Assembly (NCBI RefSeq): GCF_041053105.1
Contig: NZ_CP163444.1
Span: forward strand, 3,472,001 to 3,536,000
Direction of reading: 5' to 3'
Origin: Streptomyces sp. R44
GTDB lineage: Bacteria > Actinomycetota > Actinomycetes > Streptomycetales > Streptomycetaceae
Length of the DNA stretch: 64,000 bases
Below the pieces are notes generated by a model, which was not told the DNA's origin, did not search any database, and saw nothing but the letters and a program-made list of their open reading frames with translations. The translations under genes were made by a program, and so were the position numbers. Below are positions 1-8,729 of this stretch, piece after piece; the first letter of the stretch is position 1, and every line of letters begins with the position of its first letter.

Positions 1-2
1 AG

Positions 3-317
3 GCGATCACCACGGACCCGGGGCTCGACTCGCTGCGGGACCTGTACGACCTCGCGCGGGGCATGCGGGCCATCCCGACGGACAAGGTGCAGTTCCTCAC
101 GGTCCCGCGCCGGTCCTACCGGTACGACGCGAACCGGGACGAACTCGTACAACCGGCGGCGAGTGAGCTCTTCAAGCAGCTGCGTGAGGACAAGCCCGTT
201 CTGGTGACACCCGACAACGAGAAGAAGGACGGGAAGCCCGATGACGCGGACTCACCGATGCCCTCCGCGACACCGACCTTCACGGGACGGAACGCTGCGG
301 AAGGGGTGTGCGAGTAA
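3..317 (+). CDS. LCP family glycopolymer ligase, C-terminal fragment
   Basis: This is the 3' end of a gene whose start lies outside the window; the frame is open from base 3 to a TAA at 315-317. The visible 104 residues resemble the end of an LCP catalytic domain: a segment on a leucine-rich surface (DLARG), then a conserved stretch before the tail (VQFLTVP and YDANRDELVQP), then a polar Asp/Pro/Thr tail ending in VCE. The two genes immediately downstream encode full LCP proteins on the same strand, so this is most likely the first member of a tandem LCP cluster. LCP enzymes move undecaprenyl-linked glycopolymers onto peptidoglycan. The catalytic residues are not in the visible part, so the family call rests on the tail and the context. 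Confidence 0.75.
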   Translation, partial: AITTDPGLDSLRDLYDLARGMRAIPTDKVQFLTVPRRSYRYDANRDELVQPAASELFKQLREDKPVLVTPDNEKKDGKPDDADSPMPSATPTFTGRNAAEGVCE

Positions 318-548
318 AGCGCATCCCAAAGGGAGCGCGGGGAGCGATGAGGTTTGGGCAAATTGCCCGGTTGTAAGGGGCGTGGAATTTGTCACGGACG
401 TCGCCCCACGCTGAACTGGGCGGATAGTGTGACGCGATCCGGTGCACCTCGACCGCGTGGTCGCACTCACCAAGGATCGAACGACCGAGAGAGCGGCGCC
501 CTGTGGGGGAGGCGCCTCGCGTGGCACCGACGGAGGACTCGAGTAACC

Positions 549-2255
549 GTGGACGCGCACAGCCGTGGACGGGCGGACGAGATCGACCCCGCCGACCAGT
601 GGGTCCTCAACCCGCAGACGGGCAACTACGAACTGCGACTGGACCGCTCCGCTGGGCAGCCGCGGCCGCAGTCCCCGTCCCGCTCCCGCAGATCCCCCTC
701 CACCGCACCCGCGCCGTCCGAGGCGCCCGTCCCCGGCCAGCGCCGCCGCAGGGCCGAGGAGCCCGATGGCGGCCAGATCCCGGCGCAGGGCCGCCGCAAG
801 CGCAAGCAGGGCGCGAGCCGCAAGAAGAAGGTCCTGCTGTGGACCGGCGGCACGATGGCCTTCGTGCTCGTGGGCGGCGCGGCCGGTGCGTACGCGATCT
901 ACAACAAGCTCAACAACAACCTCGACGTCGTCGACGTCGTCGGCAAGGACACCAACGCCGGCTTCGCCAAGGGCAAGGCCTTCAACATCCTGGTCATCGG
1001 CACCGACAAGCGGACCGGCGAGGGCAACGCGGGCTACGGCGACAAGAACAGCCCCGGCCACGCCGACACCACGATCCTCTTCCACGTCTCCAAGGACCGG
1101 ACGAACGCCACCGCGCTGTCCATCCCGCGCGACATGAAGACGGACATCCCCGACTGCCAGACGCGCCAGACCGACGGGACCATCAAGACGATCCCCGGCG
1201 AGTCCGACGTCCGCTTCAACGTGAGCCTCGGGCAGAACGGCCGCGACCCCGGCTGTGTCATGCGTACGGTCGAGGAGCTGACCGGCGTGACGGTCGACCA
1301 CTTCATGATGGCCGACTTCAACGCCGTCAAGGAGATGACGACCGCGGTCGGCGGCGTGAAGGTCTGCGTCGAGAAGGCCGTGAACGACCCGAAGTCCCAT
1401 CTGAAGCTGCCCGCGGGCGAGTCGGTCATCCAGGGCGAGCAGGCCCTCGCCTTCGTCCGTACCCGGCACAGCTTCGGCAACGAGAGCGACCTGGACCGCA
1501 TCAAGGTCCAGCAGCAATTCCTGAGTTCGATGATCCGCCAGATGAAGTCGGACGACACGCTGACGGACCCGGGCAAGCTCCTCGACCTCGCCAACGCGGC
1601 GACGAGCGCGCTCACCGTCGACTCCGGCATAGGTGACCTGACCAAGCTCCAGGGCCTGGCCCGCGAGTTGTCCTCGATCGACGCCAAGAACATCGCGTTC
1701 ACGACGCTCCCGGTCATCGACAACCCCGCCGAGAAGATCAGGGCGACGGTCGTCCCCGACCCGGTCAAGGCACCGCAGCTGTTCGCGATGCTCCAGTCCG
1801 ACACCTCGCTCACCGAGGTGAAGAAGCAGCAGCAGGACGCCAAGAACGCGCAGGCCGCGCTCCTCAAGGGCACCCGGTCCACCGCCGCCGAGGTGCGCGT
1901 CGACGTCTACAACGGCAGTGGCATCCGGGGGGCGGCCCAGTCGACCATCGTCTGGCTGCAGAACGACCAGGGTGTGAACCGCTCCACCAACAAGAGCAAC
2001 GCCCCCGAGAAGGCGGCGAAGACCACGCTCGAGTACGCACCGAACCAGGCCGATCAGGCCCGCAAGCTCGCGGACATGATGGGTCTGCCGGCCACGGCTC
2101 TCAAGCCGGGCACGCAGAACGCCGGGGAACGCGAGCCCATGACGCTCGTCCTCGGCGCCGACTTCAAGGGCGCGGGGGTGCCCATCACCGGACCGGCAAA
2201 GGCGCCGAAGGATCTGGAGAAGGTAGCAGCTGACAAGCAGGTGTGCGCCAAGTGA
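549..2255 (+). CDS. LytR-CpsA-Psr (LCP) family protein with LytR_C domain
   Basis: Membrane-anchored LCP protein of 568 residues, expected to attach teichoic-acid-like or other polyprenyl-linked polymers to the cell wall. The GTG at 549 is chosen because a GGAGG lies about 12 nt upstream and the protein then begins VDAHSRGRADEIDP; the frame is open further upstream to 354 but that part lacks protein-like composition. About 93 cytosolic residues rich in Pro, Arg and Lys precede one transmembrane helix (about 95-117). The LCP domain follows, with FNILVIGTD, an Arg in LSIPRD and RTRHSFG. A C-terminal LytR_C domain starts at VRVDVYNGSG. It is followed after 51 bp by another LCP gene on the same strand. 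Confidence 0.92.
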   Translation: MDAHSRGRADEIDPADQWVLNPQTGNYELRLDRSAGQPRPQSPSRSRRSPSTAPAPSEAPVPGQRRRRAEEPDGGQIPAQGRRKRKQGASRKKKVLLWTGGTMAFVLVGGAAGAYAIYNKLNNNLDVVDVVGKDTNAGFAKGKAFNILVIGTDKRTGEGNAGYGDKNSPGHADTTILFHVSKDRTNATALSIPRDMKTDIPDCQTRQTDGTIKTIPGESDVRFNVSLGQNGRDPGCVMRTVEELTGVTVDHFMMADFNAVKEMTTAVGGVKVCVEKAVNDPKSHLKLPAGESVIQGEQALAFVRTRHSFGNESDLDRIKVQQQFLSSMIRQMKSDDTLTDPGKLLDLANAATSALTVDSGIGDLTKLQGLARELSSIDAKNIAFTTLPVIDNPAEKIRATVVPDPVKAPQLFAMLQSDTSLTEVKKQQQDAKNAQAALLKGTRSTAAEVRVDVYNGSGIRGAAQSTIVWLQNDQGVNRSTNKSNAPEKAAKTTLEYAPNQADQARKLADMMGLPATALKPGTQNAGEREPMTLVLGADFKGAGVPITGPAKAPKDLEKVAADKQVCAK

Positions 2256-2306
2256 CCCGGAAACGCCGGGACTTGACGGACTCCTGATCTGACGAGGGGA
2301 CCTGGG

Positions 2307-4052
2307 GTGGGACAGAGCAGCGTGCGTGGGGAGGGAACGCGGAAGAGCGTTCCGCGCGCCCGTGAACTGGGCTGGGACGACGACCTGTACGGCGCCGGCG
2401 AGGCGACCGGCGCGGGGGCCGAGACTTCCGAGGAGGACAGCTCCTCCGCACCGAGCCGCGCCGAGCGCCGGCGCGGTGGCGGGAAGGGCGGCGGCACGGG
2501 TCCGAACGGACGCGCGGCCGCGCGCCGGCGGGCCAAGAAGACCGGCAAACGCAAGGTGCTGCGCTGGGTGGCGATCACCCTGTCGCTGCTGATACTCGGC
2601 ACGGCCGGCGCCGGATACCTGTACTACGAGCACCTCAACGGCAACATCCGCGGCGGGTCGCGGGCCGGCGGCGACAGCGGCGTGAAGAAGGCCGCGCCGA
2701 ACGCGCTGGGCGACACCCCGCTGAACATCCTGCTCATCGGCTCCGACGACCGGAGCGACGAGAAGAACATCGCCCTCGGCGGCGGCCGGGACGACAAGAA
2801 CCGCCCGCCGCTCGCCGACGTGCAGATGCTGCTGCACGTCTCGGCGGACCGGAAGAACGCCTCGGTCGTCTCGATCCCGCGCGACACCGTCGTCCACATC
2901 CCGGAGTGCAAGGGCGACGGCCGCACCTTCCCCGCCACCGACACCCGGCCCATCAACGAGACGCTCCAGCGCGGCGGCCCCGGCTGCACCCTCACCACCT
3001 GGGAGAGCCTCACCGGGGCCTACATCGACCACTGGATCATGGTCGACTTCGCCGGTGTGGTGGCCATGGCCGACGAGGTCGGCGGCGTCCCGGTCTGTGT
3101 GAAGTCCGGCGTCAGCGACCACCCGACACGGCTGCAGCCCGGTGGCTCCCACCTGAAGCTGCCCGTGGGGACGCACGAGGTCAAGGGCGAGCAGGCGCTC
3201 CAGTGGCTGCGCACCCGGCACGCGTTCGGCAGCGACCAGAACCGCGCCAAGGCCCAGCACATGTACATGAACGGCATGATGGAGAAGCTCCAGAAGCAGA
3301 ACGCCTGGACCGACACCGGCCGCCTCATGGGCCTGGCCGAGACAGCCACCAATGCGCTCCAGGTCTCCGACGAGATCAAGTCGGTCAAGGGGCTCTTCGA
3401 CCTGTCGATGCAGCTCAAGAACGTGAAGCTGGACCGCCTCACCACGGCGAACATCCCGACGGCTCCGTACCCGAAGGACGACAACTGGAACATCCTCGTC
3501 AAGTCGTCGGCCGACAAGATGTTCCGGATGCTCCGCGACGACGTCGCCTTCGACAAGAACGGCGACCCGGCCGACGCCAAGCCCAAGCCGAAGCCGTCCA
3601 CGAAGCCGAAGGCCACCGCCGAGGCGCCCGGCTCCCTCGCCGTGACGGTCGTCAACGGCACCGGAAGCGACAGTGAACCCGCGGCCGAGGGTCGCGCCCG
3701 CACCGTCACCGAGCTCCTCCAGGGCAAGGGCTTCACCCAGGCCGAGTCCTCCAAGGAGGGCGGCAACCGCGCGGACACCGTGGTCACCTACCCGAAGGCC
3801 GACGGCGACCAGGGCCGGGCGAACGCCCAGTCCGTGGCCAAGGCGCTCGGACTGCCCGACTCGGCCGTCCGGGCCGACGCGAAGGCCCAGGGCCTCACGC
3901 TCGTCGTGGGCGCCGACTGGCGCGAGGGCACCGTCTACAAGAAGCCGGCCTCCGAGGCCGGTGACATCCCGGACGGCGCGGAGGTCCTCCGGGGCAACGA
4001 CAAGGGCTGCATGGAGATCTTCGACCCCTACAAGTGGGACGGGAAGAGCTGA
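2307..4052 (+). CDS. LytR-CpsA-Psr (LCP) family protein with LytR_C domain
   Basis: Second complete LCP protein of the cluster, 581 residues from a GTG with GAGGGGAC upstream. The N-terminus (about 90 residues) is Gly/Arg/Glu-rich and cytosolic. One transmembrane helix follows (VAITLSLLILGTAGAGYLYY), then the LCP catalytic domain with LNILLIGSDD, VSIPRDT and WLRTRHAFGSDQNR. A Lys/Pro linker leads to a LytR_C domain beginning SLAVTVVNGTG. The LCP family transfers lipid-linked glycopolymers to peptidoglycan at the outer face of the membrane. It sits 51 bp after the previous LCP gene with no terminator between, so the two are probably co-transcribed. A strong hairpin follows at 4069-4104. Confidence 0.92.
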   Translation: MGQSSVRGEGTRKSVPRARELGWDDDLYGAGEATGAGAETSEEDSSSAPSRAERRRGGGKGGGTGPNGRAAARRRAKKTGKRKVLRWVAITLSLLILGTAGAGYLYYEHLNGNIRGGSRAGGDSGVKKAAPNALGDTPLNILLIGSDDRSDEKNIALGGGRDDKNRPPLADVQMLLHVSADRKNASVVSIPRDTVVHIPECKGDGRTFPATDTRPINETLQRGGPGCTLTTWESLTGAYIDHWIMVDFAGVVAMADEVGGVPVCVKSGVSDHPTRLQPGGSHLKLPVGTHEVKGEQALQWLRTRHAFGSDQNRAKAQHMYMNGMMEKLQKQNAWTDTGRLMGLAETATNALQVSDEIKSVKGLFDLSMQLKNVKLDRLTTANIPTAPYPKDDNWNILVKSSADKMFRMLRDDVAFDKNGDPADAKPKPKPSTKPKATAEAPGSLAVTVVNGTGSDSEPAAEGRARTVTELLQGKGFTQAESSKEGGNRADTVVTYPKADGDQGRANAQSVAKALGLPDSAVRADAKAQGLTLVVGADWREGTVYKKPASEAGDIPDGAEVLRGNDKGCMEIFDPYKWDGKS

Positions 4053-4068
4053 CCCCACGCGATACGCA

Positions 4069-4104
4069 CGAAGGCCGGGCCCCCGGAAAGGGGCCCGGCC
4101 TTCG
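4069..4104. terminator. Bidirectional terminator hairpin
   Basis: A 15-bp perfect stem (4069-4083 pairs with 4090-4104) with a 6-nt loop lies between two convergent genes, the LCP gene ending at 4052 and the glycosyltransferase ending at 4125. There is no clear U tract, as is usual in Streptomyces. Confidence 0.8.
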
Positions 4105-4124
4105 CCGTGTTCGTGCGCGGCGCG

Positions 4125-5153
4125 TCAGACGCGCTCCGCCGTCACCGCCGGGCGGCGGCTCGCGATGACCTTCCGCGCGAGCGAGCGGGGGCTGGTGAGG
4201 AAGCCGTAGCCCCAGGACATGTGCATGGTCGCGAGGGCCACCGGGATCTGGAGGCGGGACTTCAGGGACAGGCCCTTGCCCGCCGGGACCGAGCCCGCCG
4301 TGATCGCTGCCAGGTAGCCCGCCGGGACCACGAAGCCGAGCGGGGTCAGGACGGCGCCCACGACCAGGCCCGCGGCGATCGCGCAGACGGCGGCCGGCGG
4401 GGCCAGGTAGCGCAGGTTGATCGAGCCCTGGTGGTAGCGGGCCACCACGTGCCGCCAACGGCCGTAGTCCTTGTACTGCTTCGCCAGCGCCTTCACCGAG
4501 GGCCGCGGACGGTACTGGACGCGCAGCTCCGGCGAGAACCAGATCAGGCCGCCGGCCTCGCGGATGCGGAAGTTCAGCTCCCAGTCCTGGGCGCGGATGA
4601 ACTCCACGTTGTACCCGCCCTGCCGCTCCAGGGCCTCGCGCCGGAAGACGCCCAGGTAGACCGTCTCCGCCGGGCCGGCCTCGCCGCCCGTGTGGAAGGC
4701 GGCGTTGCCCACACCGATCTTCGAGGTCATCGCCGCCGCGACCGCGTCCTCCCAGGCGTTCTCGCCCTCGGCGTGCATCACACCGCCGACGTTCTGCGCG
4801 CCGGTCTCCTCCAGGAGCCGGACCGCGGTGGCGATGTAGTTCGGGGAGAGCATGCCGTGGCCGTCCACACGCACCACGATCGGGTGATGGGAGGCCTGGA
4901 TCGCCGCGTTGAGCGCGGCGGGCGTGCGGCCGGTCGGGTTCGGGACCGTGATGACGCGGCGCGTTCCCGAAGCGGTTTCCCGGACGAGCTCGGCGGCGAT
5001 CTCGTCCGTACGGTCCGTGGACGGGCCGAGGGCGATCACCACCTCCATCTCGCCGTCGTACTCCTGCTCCAGGATGTGACGAACCGAGGTGCGCAGATAA
5101 CGCTCCTCGTTGAGGACCGGCATGATCACGGAGACGGGGGGCGTGGCGTTCAT
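4125..5153 (-). CDS. Family 2 glycosyltransferase
   Basis: Inverting GT-A glycosyltransferase of 342 residues. The N-terminus shows the nucleotide-sugar binding start (VSVIMPVLNEERYL), then GPSTDRTDEIAAEL and a metal-binding region around VRVDGHGML (DxD-like, D-G-H). The acceptor side has the QDWELNFRIREAGG motif typical of GT2 proteins (ED/QDWEL), followed by a basic region and two or three hydrophobic segments near the C-terminus, so the protein is probably membrane-associated. It lies inside an LCP cluster and probably builds a sugar polymer or lipid-linked glycan that LCP ligases attach; that link is inferred from position only. The start is ATG; the upstream RBS is weak. Confidence 0.88.
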   Translation of the reverse strand: MNATPPVSVIMPVLNEERYLRTSVRHILEQEYDGEMEVVIALGPSTDRTDEIAAELVRETASGTRRVITVPNPTGRTPAALNAAIQASHHPIVVRVDGHGMLSPNYIATAVRLLEETGAQNVGGVMHAEGENAWEDAVAAAMTSKIGVGNAAFHTGGEAGPAETVYLGVFRREALERQGGYNVEFIRAQDWELNFRIREAGGLIWFSPELRVQYRPRPSVKALAKQYKDYGRWRHVVARYHQGSINLRYLAPPAAVCAIAAGLVVGAVLTPLGFVVPAGYLAAITAGSVPAGKGLSLKSRLQIPVALATMHMSWGYGFLTSPRSLARKVIASRRPAVTAERV

Positions 5154-5277
5154 TGCCCGCCACGTTACCGCGAACGGGGGACAGCGGTGCGCGCCGAGCG
5201 GGTGGTGCGCCCTTGCGCTGATCGTATGGGCCTACCGTGCTCACGGTTCCCCTGTCCCACCGCGGAGGTGTCCGTCC

Positions 5278-6738
5278 GTGCCCACACCGCCCCGCACGCC
5301 CCGACCCCGGCCCGCCGCCCGTCGCGTACCGGTCCGCAGGCGGCGGAGGCGCCCCCGGTGGGGGATGCGGATGGCGACGGCGCTCTCCGTGGCGGTCCTC
5401 ACGGCCGGCGGGATCGGGCACGCCGTGGTCACCGGCCTGGACACCGGGATCACCCGCGTCGACCCCTTCAAGGACATGAAGAACCGCCCGCAGGCCGGGC
5501 ACGGGATGAACGTGCTGGTCGTCGGGACCGACGGGCGCGACCGGATCACCCCCGAGGAGAAGACGAAGTACCGGCTGGGCGGTGCGCCCTGTCACTGCAC
5601 CGACACCGTCATGCTCGTGCACATCTCCGAGGACCGGGAGCGGGCGAGCGTCGTCAGCCTGCCCCGCGACTCGTACGCGGAGATGCCCGAGCACACCGAC
5701 ATGAACAGCGGCAGGAAGCACCGGGCCCACCCGGTGAAGCTGAACGCCGCCTACGCCGAGGGCGGGCCCGGTCTGACCGTGCGGACCGTCGAGTCCATGA
5801 CCGGCGTCAAGATCGACCACTATCTGGAGGTCGACTTCACCAGCTTCATGCGGACCGTGGACGCGGTCGGCGGGGTGCAGATCTGTACGAAGCGGCCCCT
5901 GAAGGACTCGTACACCGGGCTCGACCTCTCCCCCGGCACCCATGAGCTCGACGGCGGGCAGGCCCTGCAGTACGTGCGCTCCCGGCACATCGACGGGGCC
6001 GCCGACATCGGCCGCATGCAGCGCCAGCAGCGGTTCCTCGCGGCGCTGATCGAGCGGATGACGAGCGGCGGGGTGCTGCTCAACCCGGTGCGGTTCCGTG
6101 AGCTCGCGACGACGATGCTGAGCTCCGTACGGGCCGACGAGGACTTCGGTACGGATCAGCTGCTCGCCCTCGCCAAGGCGATGCACGGCTTCACCCCGGC
6201 CTCCTCGGAGTTCGTGTCCGTGCCGATCGGCGACATGAGCTTCCCCGTGAAGGGCATCGGCTCGACCGTGAAGTGGGACGCGGCCAAGGCGCAGAAGCTG
6301 TTCCAGTCGCTGCGGGACGACCGGCCGCTCGCCGCCGCGCCCCGGTCGGAGAGCTCCGGGAAGGCGCCCGGGGTCGTCGTGGACGTGCCGCCGCGGACGA
6401 TCCGCGTCCAGGTCTACAACGGGACCCGGACCGACGGGCTCGGCCGCAAGGTGGACGACGCCCTGCGCGCGACCGGCTTCGACACCACGCGCACGCCGAT
6501 GACGGGGGCCGGGAAGGAGCGGGCGCGGACCGTCGTCGAGTACGACCCTCGGTGGGACCGGTCGGCCAGGTCCCTGGCGGCGGCCTTGCCGGGGGCGGAG
6601 CTGCGGGCGGTCGCCGGGAGGGGCGGGACGTTGCGGGTCACTGTGGGGGGTGACTACAAGGGCGTGCGGGCGGTACGGGCCGAGGCCTCGGGGCAGCCGT
6701 TCGAGGCGGTCACCGGGGACAAGGTGGTGTGCCCGTGA
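5278..6738 (+). CDS. LytR-CpsA-Psr (LCP) family protein with LytR_C domain
   Basis: LCP protein of 486 residues. The GTG at 5278 is preferred over the open frame upstream (to 5110) because GGAGG lies 10 nt before it and the upstream part overlaps the divergent glycosyltransferase. A short Pro/Arg-rich N-terminus is followed by a membrane helix (ATALSVAVLTAGGIGHAVV). The LCP domain shows MNVLVVGTDGRDR, VSLPRDS, and YVRSRHIDGAADIGRMQRQQ. A LytR_C domain follows at IRVQVYNGTRTDG. It is divergent from the glycosyltransferase gene, with 124 bp between starts that must hold both promoters. Confidence 0.92.
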   Translation: MPTPPRTPRPRPAARRVPVRRRRRRPRWGMRMATALSVAVLTAGGIGHAVVTGLDTGITRVDPFKDMKNRPQAGHGMNVLVVGTDGRDRITPEEKTKYRLGGAPCHCTDTVMLVHISEDRERASVVSLPRDSYAEMPEHTDMNSGRKHRAHPVKLNAAYAEGGPGLTVRTVESMTGVKIDHYLEVDFTSFMRTVDAVGGVQICTKRPLKDSYTGLDLSPGTHELDGGQALQYVRSRHIDGAADIGRMQRQQRFLAALIERMTSGGVLLNPVRFRELATTMLSSVRADEDFGTDQLLALAKAMHGFTPASSEFVSVPIGDMSFPVKGIGSTVKWDAAKAQKLFQSLRDDRPLAAAPRSESSGKAPGVVVDVPPRTIRVQVYNGTRTDGLGRKVDDALRATGFDTTRTPMTGAGKERARTVVEYDPRWDRSARSLAAALPGAELRAVAGRGGTLRVTVGGDYKGVRAVRAEASGQPFEAVTGDKVVCP

Positions 6739-6744
6739 CCCGGC

Positions 6745-7290
6745 TCAGTCCTCGTAGCCCTCTGCCGCTCGGCGTTCCCTCAGTTCCTTGATCGCCTGGC
6801 GGCGGGCCAGGCGGTGGGTCCGGCGGATCTGGGCTTCCTGGTTGCGGCGCTTGTCCTGTTCGGTCTCCGGGATGACCTGGGGGACCGGGCGGGGCTTGCC
6901 CTCCGCGTCGACGGCCGCGAAGACGAGGTAGGCGGAGCCGACCTGGGTGGCGGGCGTGGACTCGTTCCAGCGCTCGGCCATGACCCGTACGCCGACCTCC
7001 ATGGAGGACCGGCCCGTCCAGTTGACCTGGGCCTTCACATGGAGGAGGTCGCCGACGCGGACCGGCTCCAGGAAGGCCATCTCGTCCATGGAGGCCGTGA
7101 CGGCCGGGCCGCCCGAGTGCCGGCCCGCGACGGCGCCCGCCGCGTCGTCGACCAGCTTCATGATCACGCCGCCGTGCACCGTCCCGAGGAGGTTGGTGTC
7201 GTGGCTGGTCATGATGTGGCTGAGGGTGGTGCGGGAGGCGGAGGTCGGCTTGCCCGGGATTCCGTCCGGGGTATCGCCCTGGTCTGTCAT
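6745..7290 (-). CDS. Acyl-CoA thioesterase, hotdog fold
   Basis: Single-hotdog acyl-CoA thioesterase of the YciA/ACOT type, 181 residues, hydrolysing acyl-CoA to fatty acid and CoA in the cytosol. The ATG at 7290 has GGTGGAGG just upstream. The family signature is seen as LGTVHGGVIMKLVDDAAGAVAGRH (N-terminal half shown at 30-55), with the catalytic-type Asp in LVDDAA, and the sheet region FLEPVRVGDLLHVKAQVNWTGRSS. The C-terminus is a basic, helical extension (RRNQEAQIRRTHRLARRQAIKELRERR split across about 145-175) of the sort common in actinobacterial members. It is convergent with the LCP gene ending at 6738, only 6 bp away. Confidence 0.88.
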   Translation of the reverse strand: MTDQGDTPDGIPGKPTSASRTTLSHIMTSHDTNLLGTVHGGVIMKLVDDAAGAVAGRHSGGPAVTASMDEMAFLEPVRVGDLLHVKAQVNWTGRSSMEVGVRVMAERWNESTPATQVGSAYLVFAAVDAEGKPRPVPQVIPETEQDKRRNQEAQIRRTHRLARRQAIKELRERRAAEGYED

Positions 7291-7420
7291 GTCCTCCACC
7301 TTATGCCGGGTCCGGCCCTCGTCCCCGCCGGGTCCGCTTTGCATCAGCTTGGCAACAGCAGCGGTCCGATCTTCTACCCGGACTGTCGCCCGGAAAGGGC
7401 CGCCCGGCACACTGGTCCAC

Positions 7421-8671
7421 ATGAATGACTGGCCTGATGAGCCCCAGGGACCCCGACGGATGAGCCATGTGCAGCGCCCGCAGGTTCCGCAGCAGCCGCC
7501 GCGTTCCCAGCAGGGCCACGGCCAGGGCCAGGGGGGTTACAACCCGAACTTCACGCAGGCGCAGAACCAGGGGTACGACTCCGGTTACAGCTCCGGCCAC
7601 GTGTACGGCGGCGGCCCCCAGAACCAGGGCGGTGGCGGCCGGGGCGGTGTCCCTCCGCAGTACGCGCCCTCCGGGCCCGGACGTCCCGCGCCGGACTGGC
7701 GCAAGCGGATCAAGGTCGGCTCGATCGTGCTGGTCGTCGGCGTCCTCGCCTGGGGCATCGGCACCTATGCCTGGGCCAGCTCGCAGATGCGCAACGAGGT
7801 CGACCTCTCCAAGGTCATCGAGCGGCCGGAGGAGGGCGACTGCACGACGTATCTGATCGTCGGCTCCGACAGCCGTGAGGGCATGTCCGCCGAGGAGAAG
7901 AAGAAGCTCCACACCGGTTCCGCCGAGGGCAAGCGGACCGACTCGATGATGATCCTCGCGGCCTGCTCCAGCGGGAACACGATGGTCTCGCTGCCCCGTG
8001 ACTCCTGGGTGACGATCCCGAACTTCGTCGGCTCCGAGTCGGGCAAGTCGTACCCGGCCCGCGGCGGCTCCAAGCTGAACGCGGCCTACGCGATGGACGG
8101 CCCCGAGCTGCTCGTGCGGACCGTCGAGTACAACACCGGCCTGCACATCGACCACTACGCCGAGATCGGCTTCGCCGGCTTCGCGAACATCGTGGACGCG
8201 CTCGGCGGCGTCGAGCTGAACATCGACAAGGGCTTCAAGGACAAGAAGTCCGGCGCCGACTTCCAGGCGGGCAAGCAGACCCTCAACGGCGAGCAGGCCC
8301 TGGCCTTCGTCCGTACCCGCTACGCCTTCGCCCAGTCGGACCTCCAGCGGACGAAGAACCAGCAGAAGTTCCTCTCCGCCCTCGCGAACCAGGCGGCGAC
8401 GCCGGGCACGATCCTCAACCCGTTCGCGCTGTACCCGACGCTCGGCGCCGGTCTGGACACGCTGATCGTCGACAAGGACATGTCCCTGTACGACCTCGGC
8501 AAGATGTTCTTCGCGATGAAGGGCATCAGCGGCGGCGACGGCAAGTCCATGAACATGCCGATCGCCGGCTCCGCCCCGCAGAACTCCCTGAAGTGGGACA
8601 TGCCGAAGGTCAAGCAGCTGGTCGAGCAGATCAAGAACGACGAGAAGGTCACCGTCGAGTCCAACCGCTAG
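7421..8671 (+). CDS. LytR-CpsA-Psr (LCP) family protein, no LytR_C domain
   Basis: LCP protein of 416 residues, the fifth in the cluster. The ATG at 7421 opens with MNDWPDEPQGPRR; the open frame upstream overlaps the divergent thioesterase. About 85 Gln/Gly/Tyr-rich cytosolic residues precede a helix (IKVGSIVLVVGVLAWGIGTY). The LCP domain shows YLIVGSDSREG, VSLPRDSW, and FVRTRYAFAQSDLQRTKNQQ. Unlike the three other complete LCP proteins here, it stops shortly after the catalytic domain (ending VESNR) with no LytR_C domain. The low-complexity N-terminus is also different in composition. A 40-bp palindromic terminator follows immediately. Confidence 0.92.
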   Translation: MNDWPDEPQGPRRMSHVQRPQVPQQPPRSQQGHGQGQGGYNPNFTQAQNQGYDSGYSSGHVYGGGPQNQGGGGRGGVPPQYAPSGPGRPAPDWRKRIKVGSIVLVVGVLAWGIGTYAWASSQMRNEVDLSKVIERPEEGDCTTYLIVGSDSREGMSAEEKKKLHTGSAEGKRTDSMMILAACSSGNTMVSLPRDSWVTIPNFVGSESGKSYPARGGSKLNAAYAMDGPELLVRTVEYNTGLHIDHYAEIGFAGFANIVDALGGVELNIDKGFKDKKSGADFQAGKQTLNGEQALAFVRTRYAFAQSDLQRTKNQQKFLSALANQAATPGTILNPFALYPTLGAGLDTLIVDKDMSLYDLGKMFFAMKGISGGDGKSMNMPIAGSAPQNSLKWDMPKVKQLVEQIKNDEKVTVESNR

Positions 8672-8680
8672 ACGGATATA

Positions 8681-8720
8681 CGAAAGGGGCGTCCTCCCGG
8701 CCGGGAGGACGCCCCTTTCG
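8681..8720. terminator. 40-bp perfect palindrome, bidirectional terminator
   Basis: Bases 8681-8700 are the exact reverse complement of 8701-8720, so each strand can form a 20-bp hairpin (in practice with a few central bases unpaired). It lies between the convergent LCP gene and the acyl-CoA dehydrogenase gene, 10 bp after one stop codon and 9 bp from the other. Confidence 0.85.
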
Positions 8721-8729
8721 CGTGCTCCC

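Noticed and set aside
252..4058. Open frame of 1268 codons on the minus strand
   Set aside because: It runs antisense across two clear LCP genes and has the Val/Gly/Leu/Arg/Asp-rich composition of a shadow frame in high-GC DNA.
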